Origin: Saccharomycopsis malanga
Taxonomy: Eukaryota > Ascomycota > Saccharomycetes > Ascoideales > Saccharomycopsidaceae
Length of the DNA: 64,000 nucleotides
NCBI GenBank assembly: GCA_004014935.1
Contig: CP025325.1
Location: 1,860,001-1,924,000, forward strand
Reading direction: 5' to 3'
A model generated the notes under the pieces. It did not search any database. It worked only from the letters and a program-made list of their open reading frames with translations, and was not told where the DNA came from. Both the position numbers and the translations under genes were made by a program. Position 1 is the stretch's first letter. Each line of letters starts with the position of its first letter. Below are positions 9,931 to 20,721 of this stretch, in pieces.

Positions 9931-12900
9931 TTATTTCTTATCGCCCTTATGTTCACTAGAATTAATAGCAGAAACAGCGCTTCCTCCAGTATTGTTATGG
10001 ATGAAGTTAGCCATGGTTAACAAACGTTTTTGTTCATCTTCATTCCAATTCATGTCACCTTTACTTTTGCTTCTGCTTAATCCATAATTTTCCTCGTCTT
10101 CGTCAATATCCAAATCATCATCATCATCGTCTTCATTAGGGTCATCATCGGCTTCTAAATCCAACTCTTCATCAACACTATCGTGACTCGACTTGTCATT
10201 TGCATCTGACGAGTTTTTTCTGCTTATCAAGCTAGAATACAGATAAATGTTTTTTTCATTTGGATTGGCATAGTTATTTCCATCATCATTAGGATCAATA
10301 TACTCATCGTCTTCATCATCATGATCTTCATTGGACTCCGTATCATCATGATGATAATCTGACTTATCTAAATAATGCCATTTATATTGGTCATTATTAC
10401 CGGTATATCCTTCGGGATTGTCCATACCATTAAGAAGATTATTTATCTTATCTTCTTTATTATCTTCTGTTCTTTCATGATGTTTGATATCGTAAAAATC
10501 ATTTTCTAGATAGTCATTACCTTTGCTGCCATCATCATCATCATCGTCATCATCATCATCATTAGGGTGTTCTTCATCATTCACATCCCCCTCATCATTA
10601 CTTGTTTGAATATCTTCATTGTCACTGCCATCGCTAAGAGACATCTCATTATCACCTACTGAATCTGTAGACTGCTCAGCCATCTCGAAATCGTCGTTCA
10701 GGTTGGAACCTCCCAAAACAGAATTAAACTGTTCTCTGGTATCAATAAGAATATTATTGACATAATTGTTCCATTCCTCGCCATTATTAACAAATTCATA
10801 TTCCCTTTCCACATTTTCCTGACCCTTGACAGGCTCCCAGAAAAGGCTTTTCAAGTTGCTAAAAGAAAGAAATTTCACAATTTCCTCACTAATCAACGTC
10901 AAATGGCCCATATAACCTAATCGCAAGCCATTATTGAGCTTCTCATACTTTTCGGAAAATTCATAACCCCTAAGGATTTTTTCCAAAATAAACCCTTTCT
11001 GCTTGAGAAACAAGTTGATGATTAAGTATTTATTGAACCCGACTTCAATTGAACCATTCAAAATTTGTTGTATAATATCATACACCACATTATGAAGAAA
11101 GTTATTCCATGGAAACTTGAAGAAGAAATCAATGATGATCATGATAATATTGGAATCTTGTAATGCAATTTTCAATTGATCACCCACAATATACTTTTCA
11201 CGAATATTTTTCTCTTCGGCATCATAGTATTGACGGTCCTCAACATTGAACTCATCTCTGTAGGAATCTGTTTGTATAAGATTTCCAAAATCAAAACTAA
11301 ACTCATCAGATACAATCTTGGTCTCAAGAGCTTTTTCAAACTGTTCCTCGTTATCCTCATGAATTTCGTCACTGAGATCAATATCATATGACAAATCATT
11401 TTGCTCAACATCAGATTCATCACTGTCATCATCACTATCATCGTACTCTCCCTCCTCCTCCTCTTCATCCTCGTCATCATCAGGTTTCGCATCTTCCACT
11501 ACTGATTCTTCACTGTCAGATTCTGATTGAATGATTCCGTCCTTAGCAAGTTTGTTAACTTTGGCTCTTTTATTCTTGTTATGCTCGGACCGAATAGATT
11601 TGATACCATCTTTAGCATCATCACTAATACTCAATCTGTTGATGTTATGAACAATCTCATGACTATCTTCTGTTTCTTCATCATCCAATGAAACATTTTG
11701 GATTATAGGATTAGTATCGGATATAATATACTGGGCCAATAATTCATCTCCATTCATTTTGAGCTCTTCTATGTAATTCTTTTTAGACTCCTCAAACATT
11801 TGAATTTCCGATTTCAATACCTTTTTTCTTTCGGCATCTCTTTCGCTGACAACTGATTCACCTGTAACCTCATTCAATAAGGCCATGTTGGAACAATGTA
11901 ACAATTCAGCTACTAATTCGCATACTTTGAAACGCTCAAACCCTAAAGGCTCAATTTTCTTTCGGAAACTGGTTTCCACCTTGTCTTTCTTATGATTTTT
12001 GAGAGAATGCTGAGAACTTCCAAAAAGTAACATTTGCTTGAAATGTTTCATGTTTTTAGCAAAAATCTTCACCAAATTGCCCAAATAAATAGGGTCTCTT
12101 AAATTGGGCGGATGAGACTCAAGAGTAATTAATAGCACTTGAAATACATCATAATCTGAATTATTTTTTCTGATAATTTCAATGACAATCCCTACTCCAT
12201 TTGACAAAGAGTTGCCTCCACAAAGCATAATTTTCACCAACCGTTTGACCATCTTCTTAGAAACCAATTGTCTGGTCAATTCATTAGGACCTATGATAGA
12301 ACTGTCTGTAACACCGCTTCCATCTTGTCCGCTGGCCGAATTACCAGAAATTGTAATGAATGCCTTCAAAAAGTCACCTGCAGAGGTTTGTATGGCATTA
12401 TCATATTTTGGCTTCAAAAAATTAATTAATTTCGGTATAAAATTCTGTTTCTTCAACATCAAAATTATTCCTGTTGAATTGTTGGTCTTGTCTGTGGAGA
12501 TCAATTTCAACAAAAAGTCCATCAACTGCGGATTATTGATATGATTCAAAAAACGACTAGTCAAGTTTTTCTCAAAGTTGATTATATAGGAAATGAGCTC
12601 TTCTAATTTCATGTCTAATAAATGCTCATTGATTTTAGAGAAAAAATTGGACTTCATCATAGACAATGGTTGTTTGGAATCAAGTATGGTCCATAGTTTC
12701 ACCAACAACCTAGGATAATTTATAAACGCATCTGTAATGGACCAAATGTCTGTAGACAAGACTTCAGCTGCCACTTGAGACCGACGAGAATAAATTTCTT
12801 GTGGGCTTTCATCATCATCGTCGTCTTCCTCGTTGTTTTCATTCAAGTTATAGTAAGAATTACTATCATAAAAAGAAGATAATGAATTGTCTCCATCATT

Positions 12901-13449
12901 CCAGCTGCTTTCCGACTTGTTGAGAGGCGCACCGCCTTCGGAGTCCGAGGAAGAAGAAGAGGAAGAAGAAGAAGACGAATCATCTTCAGGATGTTTCTTA
13001 TCTTCAACAGGCTCAGAATCAGGCTCTTCATTCTCCTCAACAATAGCATCAGGATCCTGTTTCTTATCGCCTTCCTCAGCCTTTTTCTGTTCAAGTCTTT
13101 TTTTCCTCTTGAGCTGTTTTTCCTTCAATTTATTGTACTCGTCGAAGTCAAGAATGACCAATTCCACTAATCTATTCAATACCTTAAAATTTTTGAGAAA
13201 ATCAAGAAGTTTGGTATTGGATGATAACAATTCTTGTAGTATATCCTGTTGATCCAACAATTGATCTAATATTTTGATATCATTGTCAGCTTCGATGTCC
13301 ACTATCAGAGATTGCAAAATCTCATCTTGCACTTCTACCGATGGCTGATAGTCAAGCTCTTTGGCTTCGTCAGAAACTTCGTCCAAAAGTTTGTTGATAG
13401 TGGACATTGACTGATAGTCGTTGCCAAACCTCCAAAAAGCACCACTCAT
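9931..13449 (-). CDS. SIT4 phosphatase-associated protein (SAP185/SAP190 family)
   Basis: A 1172-aa SAPS-domain protein that partners the PP2A-like phosphatase Sit4 in G1 progression and TORC1/nutrient signalling. The N-terminus MSGAFWRFGNDYQSMSTINK and the following LLDQQDILQELLSSNTKLLDF block are family signatures. The SAPS helical-repeat region spans about residues 1-100 and 225-560, continuing at ~780-900. Three low-complexity inserts interrupt or follow it: a Ser run near 155-170, an acidic stretch near 620-700, and a long Asp/Glu/Asn-rich C-terminal third. Length is comparable to yeast Sap190. I do not split SAP185 from SAP190, since many non-WGD yeasts have a single gene. Confidence 0.9.
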   Translation of the reverse strand: MSGAFWRFGNDYQSMSTINKLLDEVSDEAKELDYQPSVEVQDEILQSLIVDIEADNDIKILDQLLDQQDILQELLSSNTKLLDFLKNFKVLNRLVELVILDFDEYNKLKEKQLKRKKRLEQKKAEEGDKKQDPDAIVEENEEPDSEPVEDKKHPEDDSSSSSSSSSSSDSEGGAPLNKSESSWNDGDNSLSSFYDSNSYYNLNENNEEDDDDDESPQEIYSRRSQVAAEVLSTDIWSITDAFINYPRLLVKLWTILDSKQPLSMMKSNFFSKINEHLLDMKLEELISYIINFEKNLTSRFLNHINNPQLMDFLLKLISTDKTNNSTGIILMLKKQNFIPKLINFLKPKYDNAIQTSAGDFLKAFITISGNSASGQDGSGVTDSSIIGPNELTRQLVSKKMVKRLVKIMLCGGNSLSNGVGIVIEIIRKNNSDYDVFQVLLITLESHPPNLRDPIYLGNLVKIFAKNMKHFKQMLLFGSSQHSLKNHKKDKVETSFRKKIEPLGFERFKVCELVAELLHCSNMALLNEVTGESVVSERDAERKKVLKSEIQMFEESKKNYIEELKMNGDELLAQYIISDTNPIIQNVSLDDEETEDSHEIVHNINRLSISDDAKDGIKSIRSEHNKNKRAKVNKLAKDGIIQSESDSEESVVEDAKPDDDEDEEEEEGEYDDSDDDSDESDVEQNDLSYDIDLSDEIHEDNEEQFEKALETKIVSDEFSFDFGNLIQTDSYRDEFNVEDRQYYDAEEKNIREKYIVGDQLKIALQDSNIIMIIIDFFFKFPWNNFLHNVVYDIIQQILNGSIEVGFNKYLIINLFLKQKGFILEKILRGYEFSEKYEKLNNGLRLGYMGHLTLISEEIVKFLSFSNLKSLFWEPVKGQENVEREYEFVNNGEEWNNYVNNILIDTREQFNSVLGGSNLNDDFEMAEQSTDSVGDNEMSLSDGSDNEDIQTSNDEGDVNDEEHPNDDDDDDDDDDGSKGNDYLENDFYDIKHHERTEDNKEDKINNLLNGMDNPEGYTGNNDQYKWHYLDKSDYHHDDTESNEDHDDEDDEYIDPNDDGNNYANPNEKNIYLYSSLISRKNSSDANDKSSHDSVDEELDLEADDDPNEDDDDDDLDIDEDEENYGLSRSKSKGDMNWNEDEQKRLLTMANFIHNNTGGSAVSAINSSEHKGDKK

Positions 13450-14885
13450 TTTTGAAACTAGATTTTGATATAAAAGAAAGATCAGTAGTCCACTAACTCA
13501 GAGTAGCAACAATATATCCAGTAGTAATATTCCAAGCTTTAAAACAAGCTTCTCTACTGATATAAAATACAATTTATTTTTCTCAAAGCGCTAACAACAA
13601 TCAATCGCTTTTTCCTTGCTTATACGTTTGCTAATGATTCATCAACAACTTCTTTTCAACACCGCTTTCTTAAGAAAAAACAGAAGATAGCACGTTTCGA
13701 TCTCGTCTTCTAAAGACAAATTGCGCTGCACTCGTCAACAGCAAATGCAAAACTATAACTTGCTTGGCAATGTTATGCGTTAAACAAGCTTTTGAGTATA
13801 CTTGAACGCTGTTTCCTATTTAAAAAAACTCACAGTTATTCAAGCCTCCTCCACTGACTGCTCTTCTGTTGACAAAATTTTTCCGCCCTTCAGTCTTTCT
13901 CTCGTTCGTCCGCTCGAGGGACGGTTATGTGCAATGTGCATTTATTGCGCTTGCTGCATTGGGCAATGTTGAAATGGGATTTTATGTTGCAAAATATGGT
14001 AGTTACTGGTAAAATGCCTATGAAAATGGGCTATATCAGGTGATTCTTTAACACCTCACGCGACTGAGCTCATCGCCATCGCTAGCAGTTAGGTGAACCT
14101 TTTATGGGATGGAGGCGTATATTCTTTCTAAATAGTGCCAAAAGAAGTCAGATTGATGATCTGTGTACGGAGCGGCTAATGAGCAATTGCATGATTAAAA
14201 GTTGTGAAATGCGAATCTGTTTTGTAGTGAGATTATGTAGTGCATTGTTTGGTGGGTAGTTTGATAATGATATGAGCGTCTAATAGTAAAGTAGTAATTA
14301 TTTATAATAGCACGAGATCAGAGAATTCAGATTCATAAGGAATAGAATTACAAATATGTAGTATACAACCATTAATATATGCTGAGAGGCATATTTCAAG
14401 TTCAATAAATATATATCAACTATACACATAGGTGCAATCATAGAAAAATGCTGGTAAATCCAGACAGGCGTCTTTCCAATAAAACAATTTGGAAATTTTT
14501 GCAAGTCATAACCATTAAATGTTTGTTATTCAACTGCATTTGTTCTCATGGTCAGAAAGTATGAAAGTCTCTTCATTAGCAAAAAGACATCTGGTAAATC
14601 ATGGTATTCTCATTTTCAAAATGTGTGATCTGAGGAGTTTTGAAACTTCAGTGCTCCTTTCAACAAACAAATCAAAAATTAATATTGAAGTTTATAATCT
14701 TACTAATAATGTTACATACCTGAATAGGTGATAAAATAGACAGTTAAATGGCTTCATAAGTTACTTTCTTCCATGTTCTACTTGAATACAAACACCGGGT
14801 CTCAAATAAGTGGAAAAACGGGCCTTTATCGGTAAAATCTAATTTTCATATATCATATCATTAGGAAGGTGCAACAGTCTGAAAC
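13450..14885. other. Long intergenic upstream of the SAP gene
   Basis: 1.4 kb of AT-rich sequence between the SAP start and repeat copy E. Short ORFs occur on both strands, but none has recognisable protein features. I see no RNA gene. Confidence 0.45.
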
Positions 14886-15060
14886 ACGACCTAGACCAAA
14901 GTCTAATGCTTACTTTCCAACCTATCGGGTGTTCAAAAAATACGGTGAGCAGATTATAATGACCGGGACATGACTGAGTTTTCTCCATTGAGCTTTACCA
15001 GACATAGCGCGTATATACAAACCTAATATGTACTGGGCTCGAAATATAAGATATTATTTA
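14886..15060 (+). mobile_element. SINE-like repeat, copy E (5'-truncated)
   Basis: About 175 bp matching the body and tail of the repeat family. In order: GACCTAGACCAAAGTCTA, the CATCGGGTGTTCAA-like block (TATCGGGTGTTCAA), TAGCGCGTATATA, then TACTGGGCTCGAAATATAAG followed by ATATTATTTA. The tRNA-like 5' head present in copies A and C is absent, as expected for 5' truncation during target-primed reverse transcription. It lies about 600 bp upstream of YOR1 in the same orientation. Confidence 0.75.
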
Positions 15061-15082
15061 TATATCAGAATATTTCAAGGCA

Positions 15083-15343
15083 ATGTCTACAGCCGCACCA
15101 ACCTTCTTATCAAGACAGTTGAAATTCGCTGGTAATCTTCTCTTGGGTCTTACTAGTATATCATTCCTTTTGCTGTATATTAAGAGTGGAAGACGTAATT
15201 TACGAAGTAGACTCAATACTTGCCAAGACAGACTTTTTTTTTGTCTAAACGGTTTGCTTATCTATAGACACCAATTATTATATTGCCCGATGCTTCAACA
15301 TACGACAAAATGTGTTTGTCAAATTTCCAGAGCATTCAAATAA
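15083..15343 (+). CDS. Small hypothetical ORF with one membrane segment
   Basis: An 86-codon ATG-initiated frame just downstream of repeat copy E. The first ~35 residues (MSTAAPTFLSRQLKFAGNLL, then a hydrophobic stretch ending LLYIKSG) look like a signal anchor or mitochondrial membrane segment. The remainder is Cys/Arg-rich and unlike its neighbours. I recognise no homologue. It may be a chance ORF or the first exon of a small gene. Confidence 0.2.
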   Translation: MSTAAPTFLSRQLKFAGNLLLGLTSISFLLLYIKSGRRNLRSRLNTCQDRLFFCLNGLLIYRHQLLYCPMLQHTTKCVCQISRAFK

Positions 15344-15659
15344 TGAAGTATATTCAGTGCCAATAATTTTGGTCCGCCTATCAAATAATCAAACAAAAAG
15401 GCCTTGGCTTAAAGACTAACAAGTAAATATCATATAGACTTGATGACAAAAGGGGTGAAAATCAGATTTCCGTGTCTTGCAATGTGCTCTTACTGGCAAT
15501 TTTCCCGTATTAGGTTGACATATCCCAACATGCGATCTCCGCCTGGTGATAAGATTAAGTCCGACACATATATAAGCTATTATTAGTTCCAAAAGTCCTA
15601 TTGTTAGAATGTGAATTATTGTCGTTTTTGAAAAAAAGCAGGACAGAGTGCAATTGATA
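15344..15659. other. YOR1 proximal promoter
   Basis: 316 bp upstream of the YOR1 ATG. No clear TCCGCGGA-type drug-response element is visible and there is no ORF of note. Confidence 0.4.
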
Positions 15660-18600
15660 ATGGCACGTCTGAAAGAGCTTGAAACAGGTTCAGAACCTTT
15701 GAAGGATGAATCAAAGATAGCGGAAATAATAACCTTTATAAACGAGGCTGATCTTGAAAAGAATTCAAAAACCTCTCCGATTTTACAAAGACATTTTTTA
15801 ACCTCTTTGGTTAACAAAGAGATCCCGCCCATTCCCGATGAGTCTGAAAAGAAAATTTGGCCTCAAACCCTCAAGCATCCTATCCTTTACATTTTCTTCT
15901 GGTGGCTTATTCCGTTGTTGAAAGTCGGGTATAAGAGAACCTTACAAAATGAAGACTTGTGGGCCTTAAAAGATAACATGAAGGTAGAAACATTGTACAA
16001 TGTGTTTAAAAAACACTTGAACATGGGCATTGCCGAAAATCAAGCCAAATTCAAAAAAAATCATGCTGAATACACTGAAAAAGAACTTGATGATGCTTCT
16101 TTCACAAAGTTGACACTTCCTGGCGCACTCATCAAAACTTTGGGATGGAAATATCTCGCAGCAATAGCCCTAATTTTGATCTTTGACCTTGCTAGCACCT
16201 TTTCACCTCTCCTCACCAAAGCTTTAGTCAATTACGTTGGTCGGAAGGCTACCGATCCATCTTTGGGCTCAGGCGAGGGAGTAGCTTATGCTGTAGGTGA
16301 AGCATTAATTTTATTATTGAGTAACGTTGCTTACAACCATGCTATGAATCTTGCTGCTAATTGTGCATTGGAAACAAATGCCATTTTGATGAAAGCTTTG
16401 TTGGAAAAATCCTTCAACCTCAGTATCAAGTCCAAACAAACTTATAATGTTGGTAAAATCACTTCAATTTTAGGAGGGGATTTGTCTCGACTAGAAATGG
16501 CGATAAATTTACTAATGTTTGTCGTGACTTTCCCTGTGCCTATTGTGGTGATCATCTCTCTTTTGATAGTTAATATTGGGTTGGCTGCATTGGTGGGAAT
16601 TGCAATTCTTCTTACTGTCACGGTGGCCATCATGTTTTTGTCCACAACCCAGGTAGGATTAAGAGAGAAAGCTTCAGAGCAAACTGACAAAAGAGTTGGC
16701 TTAGTCAGTGAGGTTTTGAATTCCATCAAGATGATTAAATTCTATAGTTGGGAAAAACCCTACCATGAACGTATAGCTAAACATCGGTCTCAAGAAATGA
16801 AGTCCGTATTCAAACTTCACTTTATCAGAATCTTTTTCATTTCTTCTTCTCTTTTCTTACCAACAGTTTGTTCAATCGCATCTTTTTTAGTTATGCATGC
16901 TTTGAGCCCTAATAGATCGGTAGGATCTATTTTCGCATCTGTCTCTCTTTTTTCCATGATTTCAGAACATCTTGTTATTGTGCCTTTATCATTAGGATCA
17001 ACGCTTGATGCTTATGTTGCTTTCAACAGAATAACTGACTTTTTAAAGTCAGGAGAGGAAGAAAGAGCTGTAAAACAAATTGAAGATGAAGAAAAGGAAA
17101 TCAATTTAGAGTTTGATGATTCAATGGCCATACAAATTAAAAATGCTGAATTCCAATGGGAGAAGGTTGATTTAGAAGAAATAAAGGATGATGAGGAAAA
17201 TTATGACAAGGCGGAGAGCGCTTCTTTGACTAATGATAAAGTTGAGAGATCTTTGTTTGATGCTTCAACATTTACTGGTTTACATAATATAGATGTTGGT
17301 ATTAAAAAAGGAGAGTTTGTTATAATCACTGGAGGGGTTGGATCAGGTAAGACCTCTTTATTGAATGCTATCGCAGGTATTATGAAAAAAAAATCAGGAG
17401 TCTTGCAGGTTAATGATTCGTTATTGTCTGCTGGTTATCCATGGATTCAAAACGCCACTATCAAAGAAAACGTAATCTTTGGTGAGCCGTATAATGAGGC
17501 CTGGTACCATAGCGTTGTTAAGGCTTGTTCTCTTGCTGTTGATTTAAAGGAACTCCCAGGTGGCGATTTGACAGAAGTAGGTGAACGAGGAATTACGTTG
17601 TCTGGAGGCCAAAAAGCACGGATCAACTTGGCTAGAGCAGTTTACAATAAAAAAGAAATAATTTTGCTAGATGATGTTTTGAGTGCAGTTGATGCAAAGG
17701 TAGGTAAACATATAATGGAACATTGTTTTTTGGGCTTACTTAAGGAGAAAACTAGAATATTGGCTACTCATCAATTAAGTTTGATTGAAAGTGCCGATAA
17801 AGTAATTTATCTTGATAACACTGGACATGCTCATGTTGGAACCACTGAAGAGCTTCTTTCTTCAAATGAGGAGTTTGTCAGGTTGATGGAGTTTTATCAG
17901 AAACCTCAGGAGCTAGAAGGTACTAATAAAGAAACACAGGCTCTTGCATGTTCAGAAACAAATGAGAAGAAAGACATAAATCTTGTGGATGCTGAAAATA
18001 ATGGTGATTCCGTTTTGAGAAAACGTAACGTTAAAATAGAAGACGAAATTGCCAAGCAAAAGAGAGAAGAAGAGGAAATTGGACTTGGAAACTCTGAAGA
18101 AGGCAAATTGGTTGAGGCTGAAGAAAAGGCAGTTAACAAAATTAAATGGAACGTGTACAAGAACTTTTTCACCGAAACTTTCTCTAAAGCACCATTGTTA
18201 TTTATAGTTTTAACATTAGCTGAGTTTTCAATTGCTACTTTCCTTTACTTGTTCACCAATACTTGGTTATCCTTCTGGACAGACAAAAGATTCCCAACAA
18301 AGTCTACAGGCTTCTATATGGGTATTTATGTCATGGTGGGTGTTTTGTCTCTAGTTTTTTCCTTCATACAGTTTGCAATAATTACATATGTATGCAACGA
18401 GACAGCAAAAAGATTAAATATCAAAGCAGTTGAACGAATCCTATACACCCCAATGTCGTTCCTAGACACTACACCAATTGGCCGGATCTTGAACCGGTTT
18501 ACCGCCGACACAGATGTTTTGGATAATGAGTTGGGTGAACAAATCAGGTTGATGGCTTTCACCTTTTGTATTGTCATCGGGACATTTATATTGTGTATCA

Positions 18601-19940
18601 TTTATTTGCCATGGATAGCAATTGCAATTCCTCCTTTAGCACTAATTGTTGTTTCAATCACATCATTTTACCAAGCTAGCGCTAGAGAAGTAAAAAGATT
18701 AGAGGCTGTTAACCGTTCATTGGTTTACAATAACTTCAATGAATGCTTGAATGGTATGAGTACTATTAAGGCTTACAAAAAGCAGTCAAGTTTCTTGAGA
18801 AAAAACGACAAGTTTATCAATAAGCTAAATGGGTCTTCTTATGTGACATTATCAGTACAGCGTTTCTTTGCAATTTCTTTTGAATTATTAGCCTTTGTCT
18901 ATATTTTGCTTATAACATTGCTTTGTGTTACTAGAGCCGTCAAAATTAGTGCATCCTCCGCTGGTCTTGTTCTTTCATATGCTTTGGAGGTTGTCAGTTT
19001 GTTGACAGGCTTTTTGAAGTATTTAACATTGGTGGAAAGCGGTATGAACAGTGTAGAACGATTGATGTTTTATGCTTATGAAGTACCACAAGAAGCACCT
19101 CATGAAATACCAGAAAAGAAACCCAGTCAGCAATGGCCCCAACATGGAGCTATTGAGTTTAAAAACGTAGATTTCAGATATAGAGAAAACTTGCCATTGG
19201 TGTTAAAAAATTTGACGTTCAACATCCATTCAGTAGAGAAGATTGGTATCTGTGGGAGAACCGGGGCTGGAAAATCCTCTATCATGTCTGCTTTATACAG
19301 ATTGTGTGAATTAGATAACGGCCAAATTATCATTGATGGAGTTGATATTTCCGAGCTTGGGTTACATGATTTACGTTCCAAACTATGCATTATTCCACAA
19401 GATCCAGCGCTTTTCAAAGGAACCATCCGAAAAAATCTTGATCCGTTTGGATACAGCACAGATAACGAATTATGGGACTCTTTGAGACGAAGTGGTCTTA
19501 TTGATTCTAGCTTGTTGGAACAGGTGAAGACCCAGACCATTCAAAATGAAAATTTAGAAACCATCCATAGGTTTCATTTGAGCCAACAAGTACAAGAAGA
19601 AGGGACCAATTTTTCGTTAGGCGAAAGGCAGTTGATAGCCTTATCAAGGGCTTTGATTCGTAAAACGAAAATCTTGGTTATGGATGAAGCTGCTTCCTCG
19701 GTAGACTACGAAACCGACGCAAAGATTAACCATACCATCAGAACTGAGTTCAAAGATTGCACCATATTGTGTATTGCTCATAGATTGAATACTATCCTTA
19801 ACTACGATAGAATATTAGTAATGGATAAGGGTGCAGTCAGAGAGTTTGACACCCCATCTAAGTTGTTTCGTATAGAAGGCGGTATATTCCGTGAAATGTG
19901 TTTGCGCTCTAATATTTCTCAAACAAACTTTAGTATGTAA
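15660..19940 (+). CDS. YOR1: Full-size ABCC multidrug exporter, Yor1-like
   Basis: A 1426-aa ABC transporter with TMD1-NBD1-TMD2-NBD2 and no extra TMD0, as in yeast Yor1 (1477 aa), a plasma-membrane oligomycin and organic-anion exporter. NBD1 has Walker A GGVGSGKTS (~558-566), signature LSGGQ (~647) and degenerate Walker B LLDDVLSAVD. NBD2 has GRTGAGKSS (~1199-1207), a non-canonical FSLGERQ signature (~1318) and MDEAASSVD. That asymmetry is normal for the subfamily. The pre-TMD motif FFWWLIPLLKVGYKRTLQNE and the GYPWIQNA loop are Yor1-like. The start is the first ATG at 15660. Inverted repeat copies E and D bracket the gene. Confidence 0.93.
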   Translation: MARLKELETGSEPLKDESKIAEIITFINEADLEKNSKTSPILQRHFLTSLVNKEIPPIPDESEKKIWPQTLKHPILYIFFWWLIPLLKVGYKRTLQNEDLWALKDNMKVETLYNVFKKHLNMGIAENQAKFKKNHAEYTEKELDDASFTKLTLPGALIKTLGWKYLAAIALILIFDLASTFSPLLTKALVNYVGRKATDPSLGSGEGVAYAVGEALILLLSNVAYNHAMNLAANCALETNAILMKALLEKSFNLSIKSKQTYNVGKITSILGGDLSRLEMAINLLMFVVTFPVPIVVIISLLIVNIGLAALVGIAILLTVTVAIMFLSTTQVGLREKASEQTDKRVGLVSEVLNSIKMIKFYSWEKPYHERIAKHRSQEMKSVFKLHFIRIFFISSSLFLPTVCSIASFLVMHALSPNRSVGSIFASVSLFSMISEHLVIVPLSLGSTLDAYVAFNRITDFLKSGEEERAVKQIEDEEKEINLEFDDSMAIQIKNAEFQWEKVDLEEIKDDEENYDKAESASLTNDKVERSLFDASTFTGLHNIDVGIKKGEFVIITGGVGSGKTSLLNAIAGIMKKKSGVLQVNDSLLSAGYPWIQNATIKENVIFGEPYNEAWYHSVVKACSLAVDLKELPGGDLTEVGERGITLSGGQKARINLARAVYNKKEIILLDDVLSAVDAKVGKHIMEHCFLGLLKEKTRILATHQLSLIESADKVIYLDNTGHAHVGTTEELLSSNEEFVRLMEFYQKPQELEGTNKETQALACSETNEKKDINLVDAENNGDSVLRKRNVKIEDEIAKQKREEEEIGLGNSEEGKLVEAEEKAVNKIKWNVYKNFFTETFSKAPLLFIVLTLAEFSIATFLYLFTNTWLSFWTDKRFPTKSTGFYMGIYVMVGVLSLVFSFIQFAIITYVCNETAKRLNIKAVERILYTPMSFLDTTPIGRILNRFTADTDVLDNELGEQIRLMAFTFCIVIGTFILCIIYLPWIAIAIPPLALIVVSITSFYQASAREVKRLEAVNRSLVYNNFNECLNGMSTIKAYKKQSSFLRKNDKFINKLNGSSYVTLSVQRFFAISFELLAFVYILLITLLCVTRAVKISASSAGLVLSYALEVVSLLTGFLKYLTLVESGMNSVERLMFYAYEVPQEAPHEIPEKKPSQQWPQHGAIEFKNVDFRYRENLPLVLKNLTFNIHSVEKIGICGRTGAGKSSIMSALYRLCELDNGQIIIDGVDISELGLHDLRSKLCIIPQDPALFKGTIRKNLDPFGYSTDNELWDSLRRSGLIDSSLLEQVKTQTIQNENLETIHRFHLSQQVQEEGTNFSLGERQLIALSRALIRKTKILVMDEAASSVDYETDAKINHTIRTEFKDCTILCIAHRLNTILNYDRILVMDKGAVREFDTPSKLFRIEGGIFREMCLRSNISQTNFSM

Positions 19941-20246
19941 TTAGCCTACATAACATTACTGAAATTTATATTGCCACTTATATTTAGTATCATGATTGAC
20001 AGAATCACCTGAAAGCTATTGAATGTACCACACAAATATTTGTAAAGAATGCACGGTAGCTCCGCTCCATGTGCAGAAAATATATAATTCAACATGAACG
20101 TTCAACAAACCTAGACAAGTTATTCTAATGATGTTATCTGTGAGATTTAACTATATATGGCGCAAATCCGTATACAAAGAAAGTCTTTTTTCAATAGTTA
20201 TATCAAGAGAGTAAAGATGCTCTTTGTATAATAATCATAATCAAAG
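19941..20246. other. YOR1 3' flank
   Basis: 306 bp of AT-rich sequence between the YOR1 stop and repeat copy D. No gene is seen. Confidence 0.45.
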
Positions 20247-20426
20247 TAATAATTATCCTATATTTCGAGCACACTAAATACAAGTTGTGTATATACGCGC
20301 TATACTAAATGGAGGCTTGGCAAAAACTCAGTGGGAAAATATTCCTCGTTCATTAACTAAAAGCTTCCATGCTTTTCTACTCAAACATCCGATGGGTTGG
20401 AGAGGGGAGTAAGCACTAGACTATGT
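20247..20426 (-). mobile_element. SINE-like repeat, copy D (5'-truncated)
   Basis: About 180 bp, opposite in orientation to copy E. On the minus strand it reads GTCTAGTGCTTACT, CAACCCATCGGATGTT, CCCACTGAGTTTTTGCCAAG, TAGCGCGTATATACA, then GTGCTCGAAATATAGGATAA followed by an A/T-rich tail. It is the most diverged of the body-bearing copies and lacks the tRNA-like head. No convincing target-site duplication was found. It lies 300 bp downstream of YOR1. Confidence 0.7.
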
Positions 20427-20721
20427 GGATGTCTCCACATCCGATGTTAATTGTAATGAGTGTATTACAAAATAATAAGTCAATTTTGTGAAATGAAAGT
20501 AGTGTTTGAAAGCAGGGAATTAATTTGGTAAATATTATACATTACAAATTACAAAAATAAAAATACGTTAGAGTGCACATTATTCGATATAAAAATTCCG
20601 ATTACCAAGAATGAAAGCAAAATATTAAAAGCAAAAATAAGACAGCATGTCCAAATCAATCTTTTCATTTGATTTGGACAAAAAAAAGTTGAAATAAAAG
20701 CAAATACATAGTATATAGAGT
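20427..20721. other. Intergenic between repeat copy D and the MFS gene 3' end
   Basis: AT-rich spacer with no supported gene. A small ATGTGGA/TCCACAT inverted repeat occurs at its left edge. Confidence 0.4.

Noticed and set aside
12887-13252. Plus-strand Ser/Glu-rich ORF
   Set aside because: Antisense of the low-complexity Ser/Glu region of the SAP gene.
14886-15060. Repeat copies considered as solo LTRs of a Ty-like retrotransposon
   Set aside because: There are no TG...CA ends, the duplication at copy A is 14 bp rather than about 5 bp, the head is tRNA-like, and copies are truncated at one end only with a tandem ATT tail.
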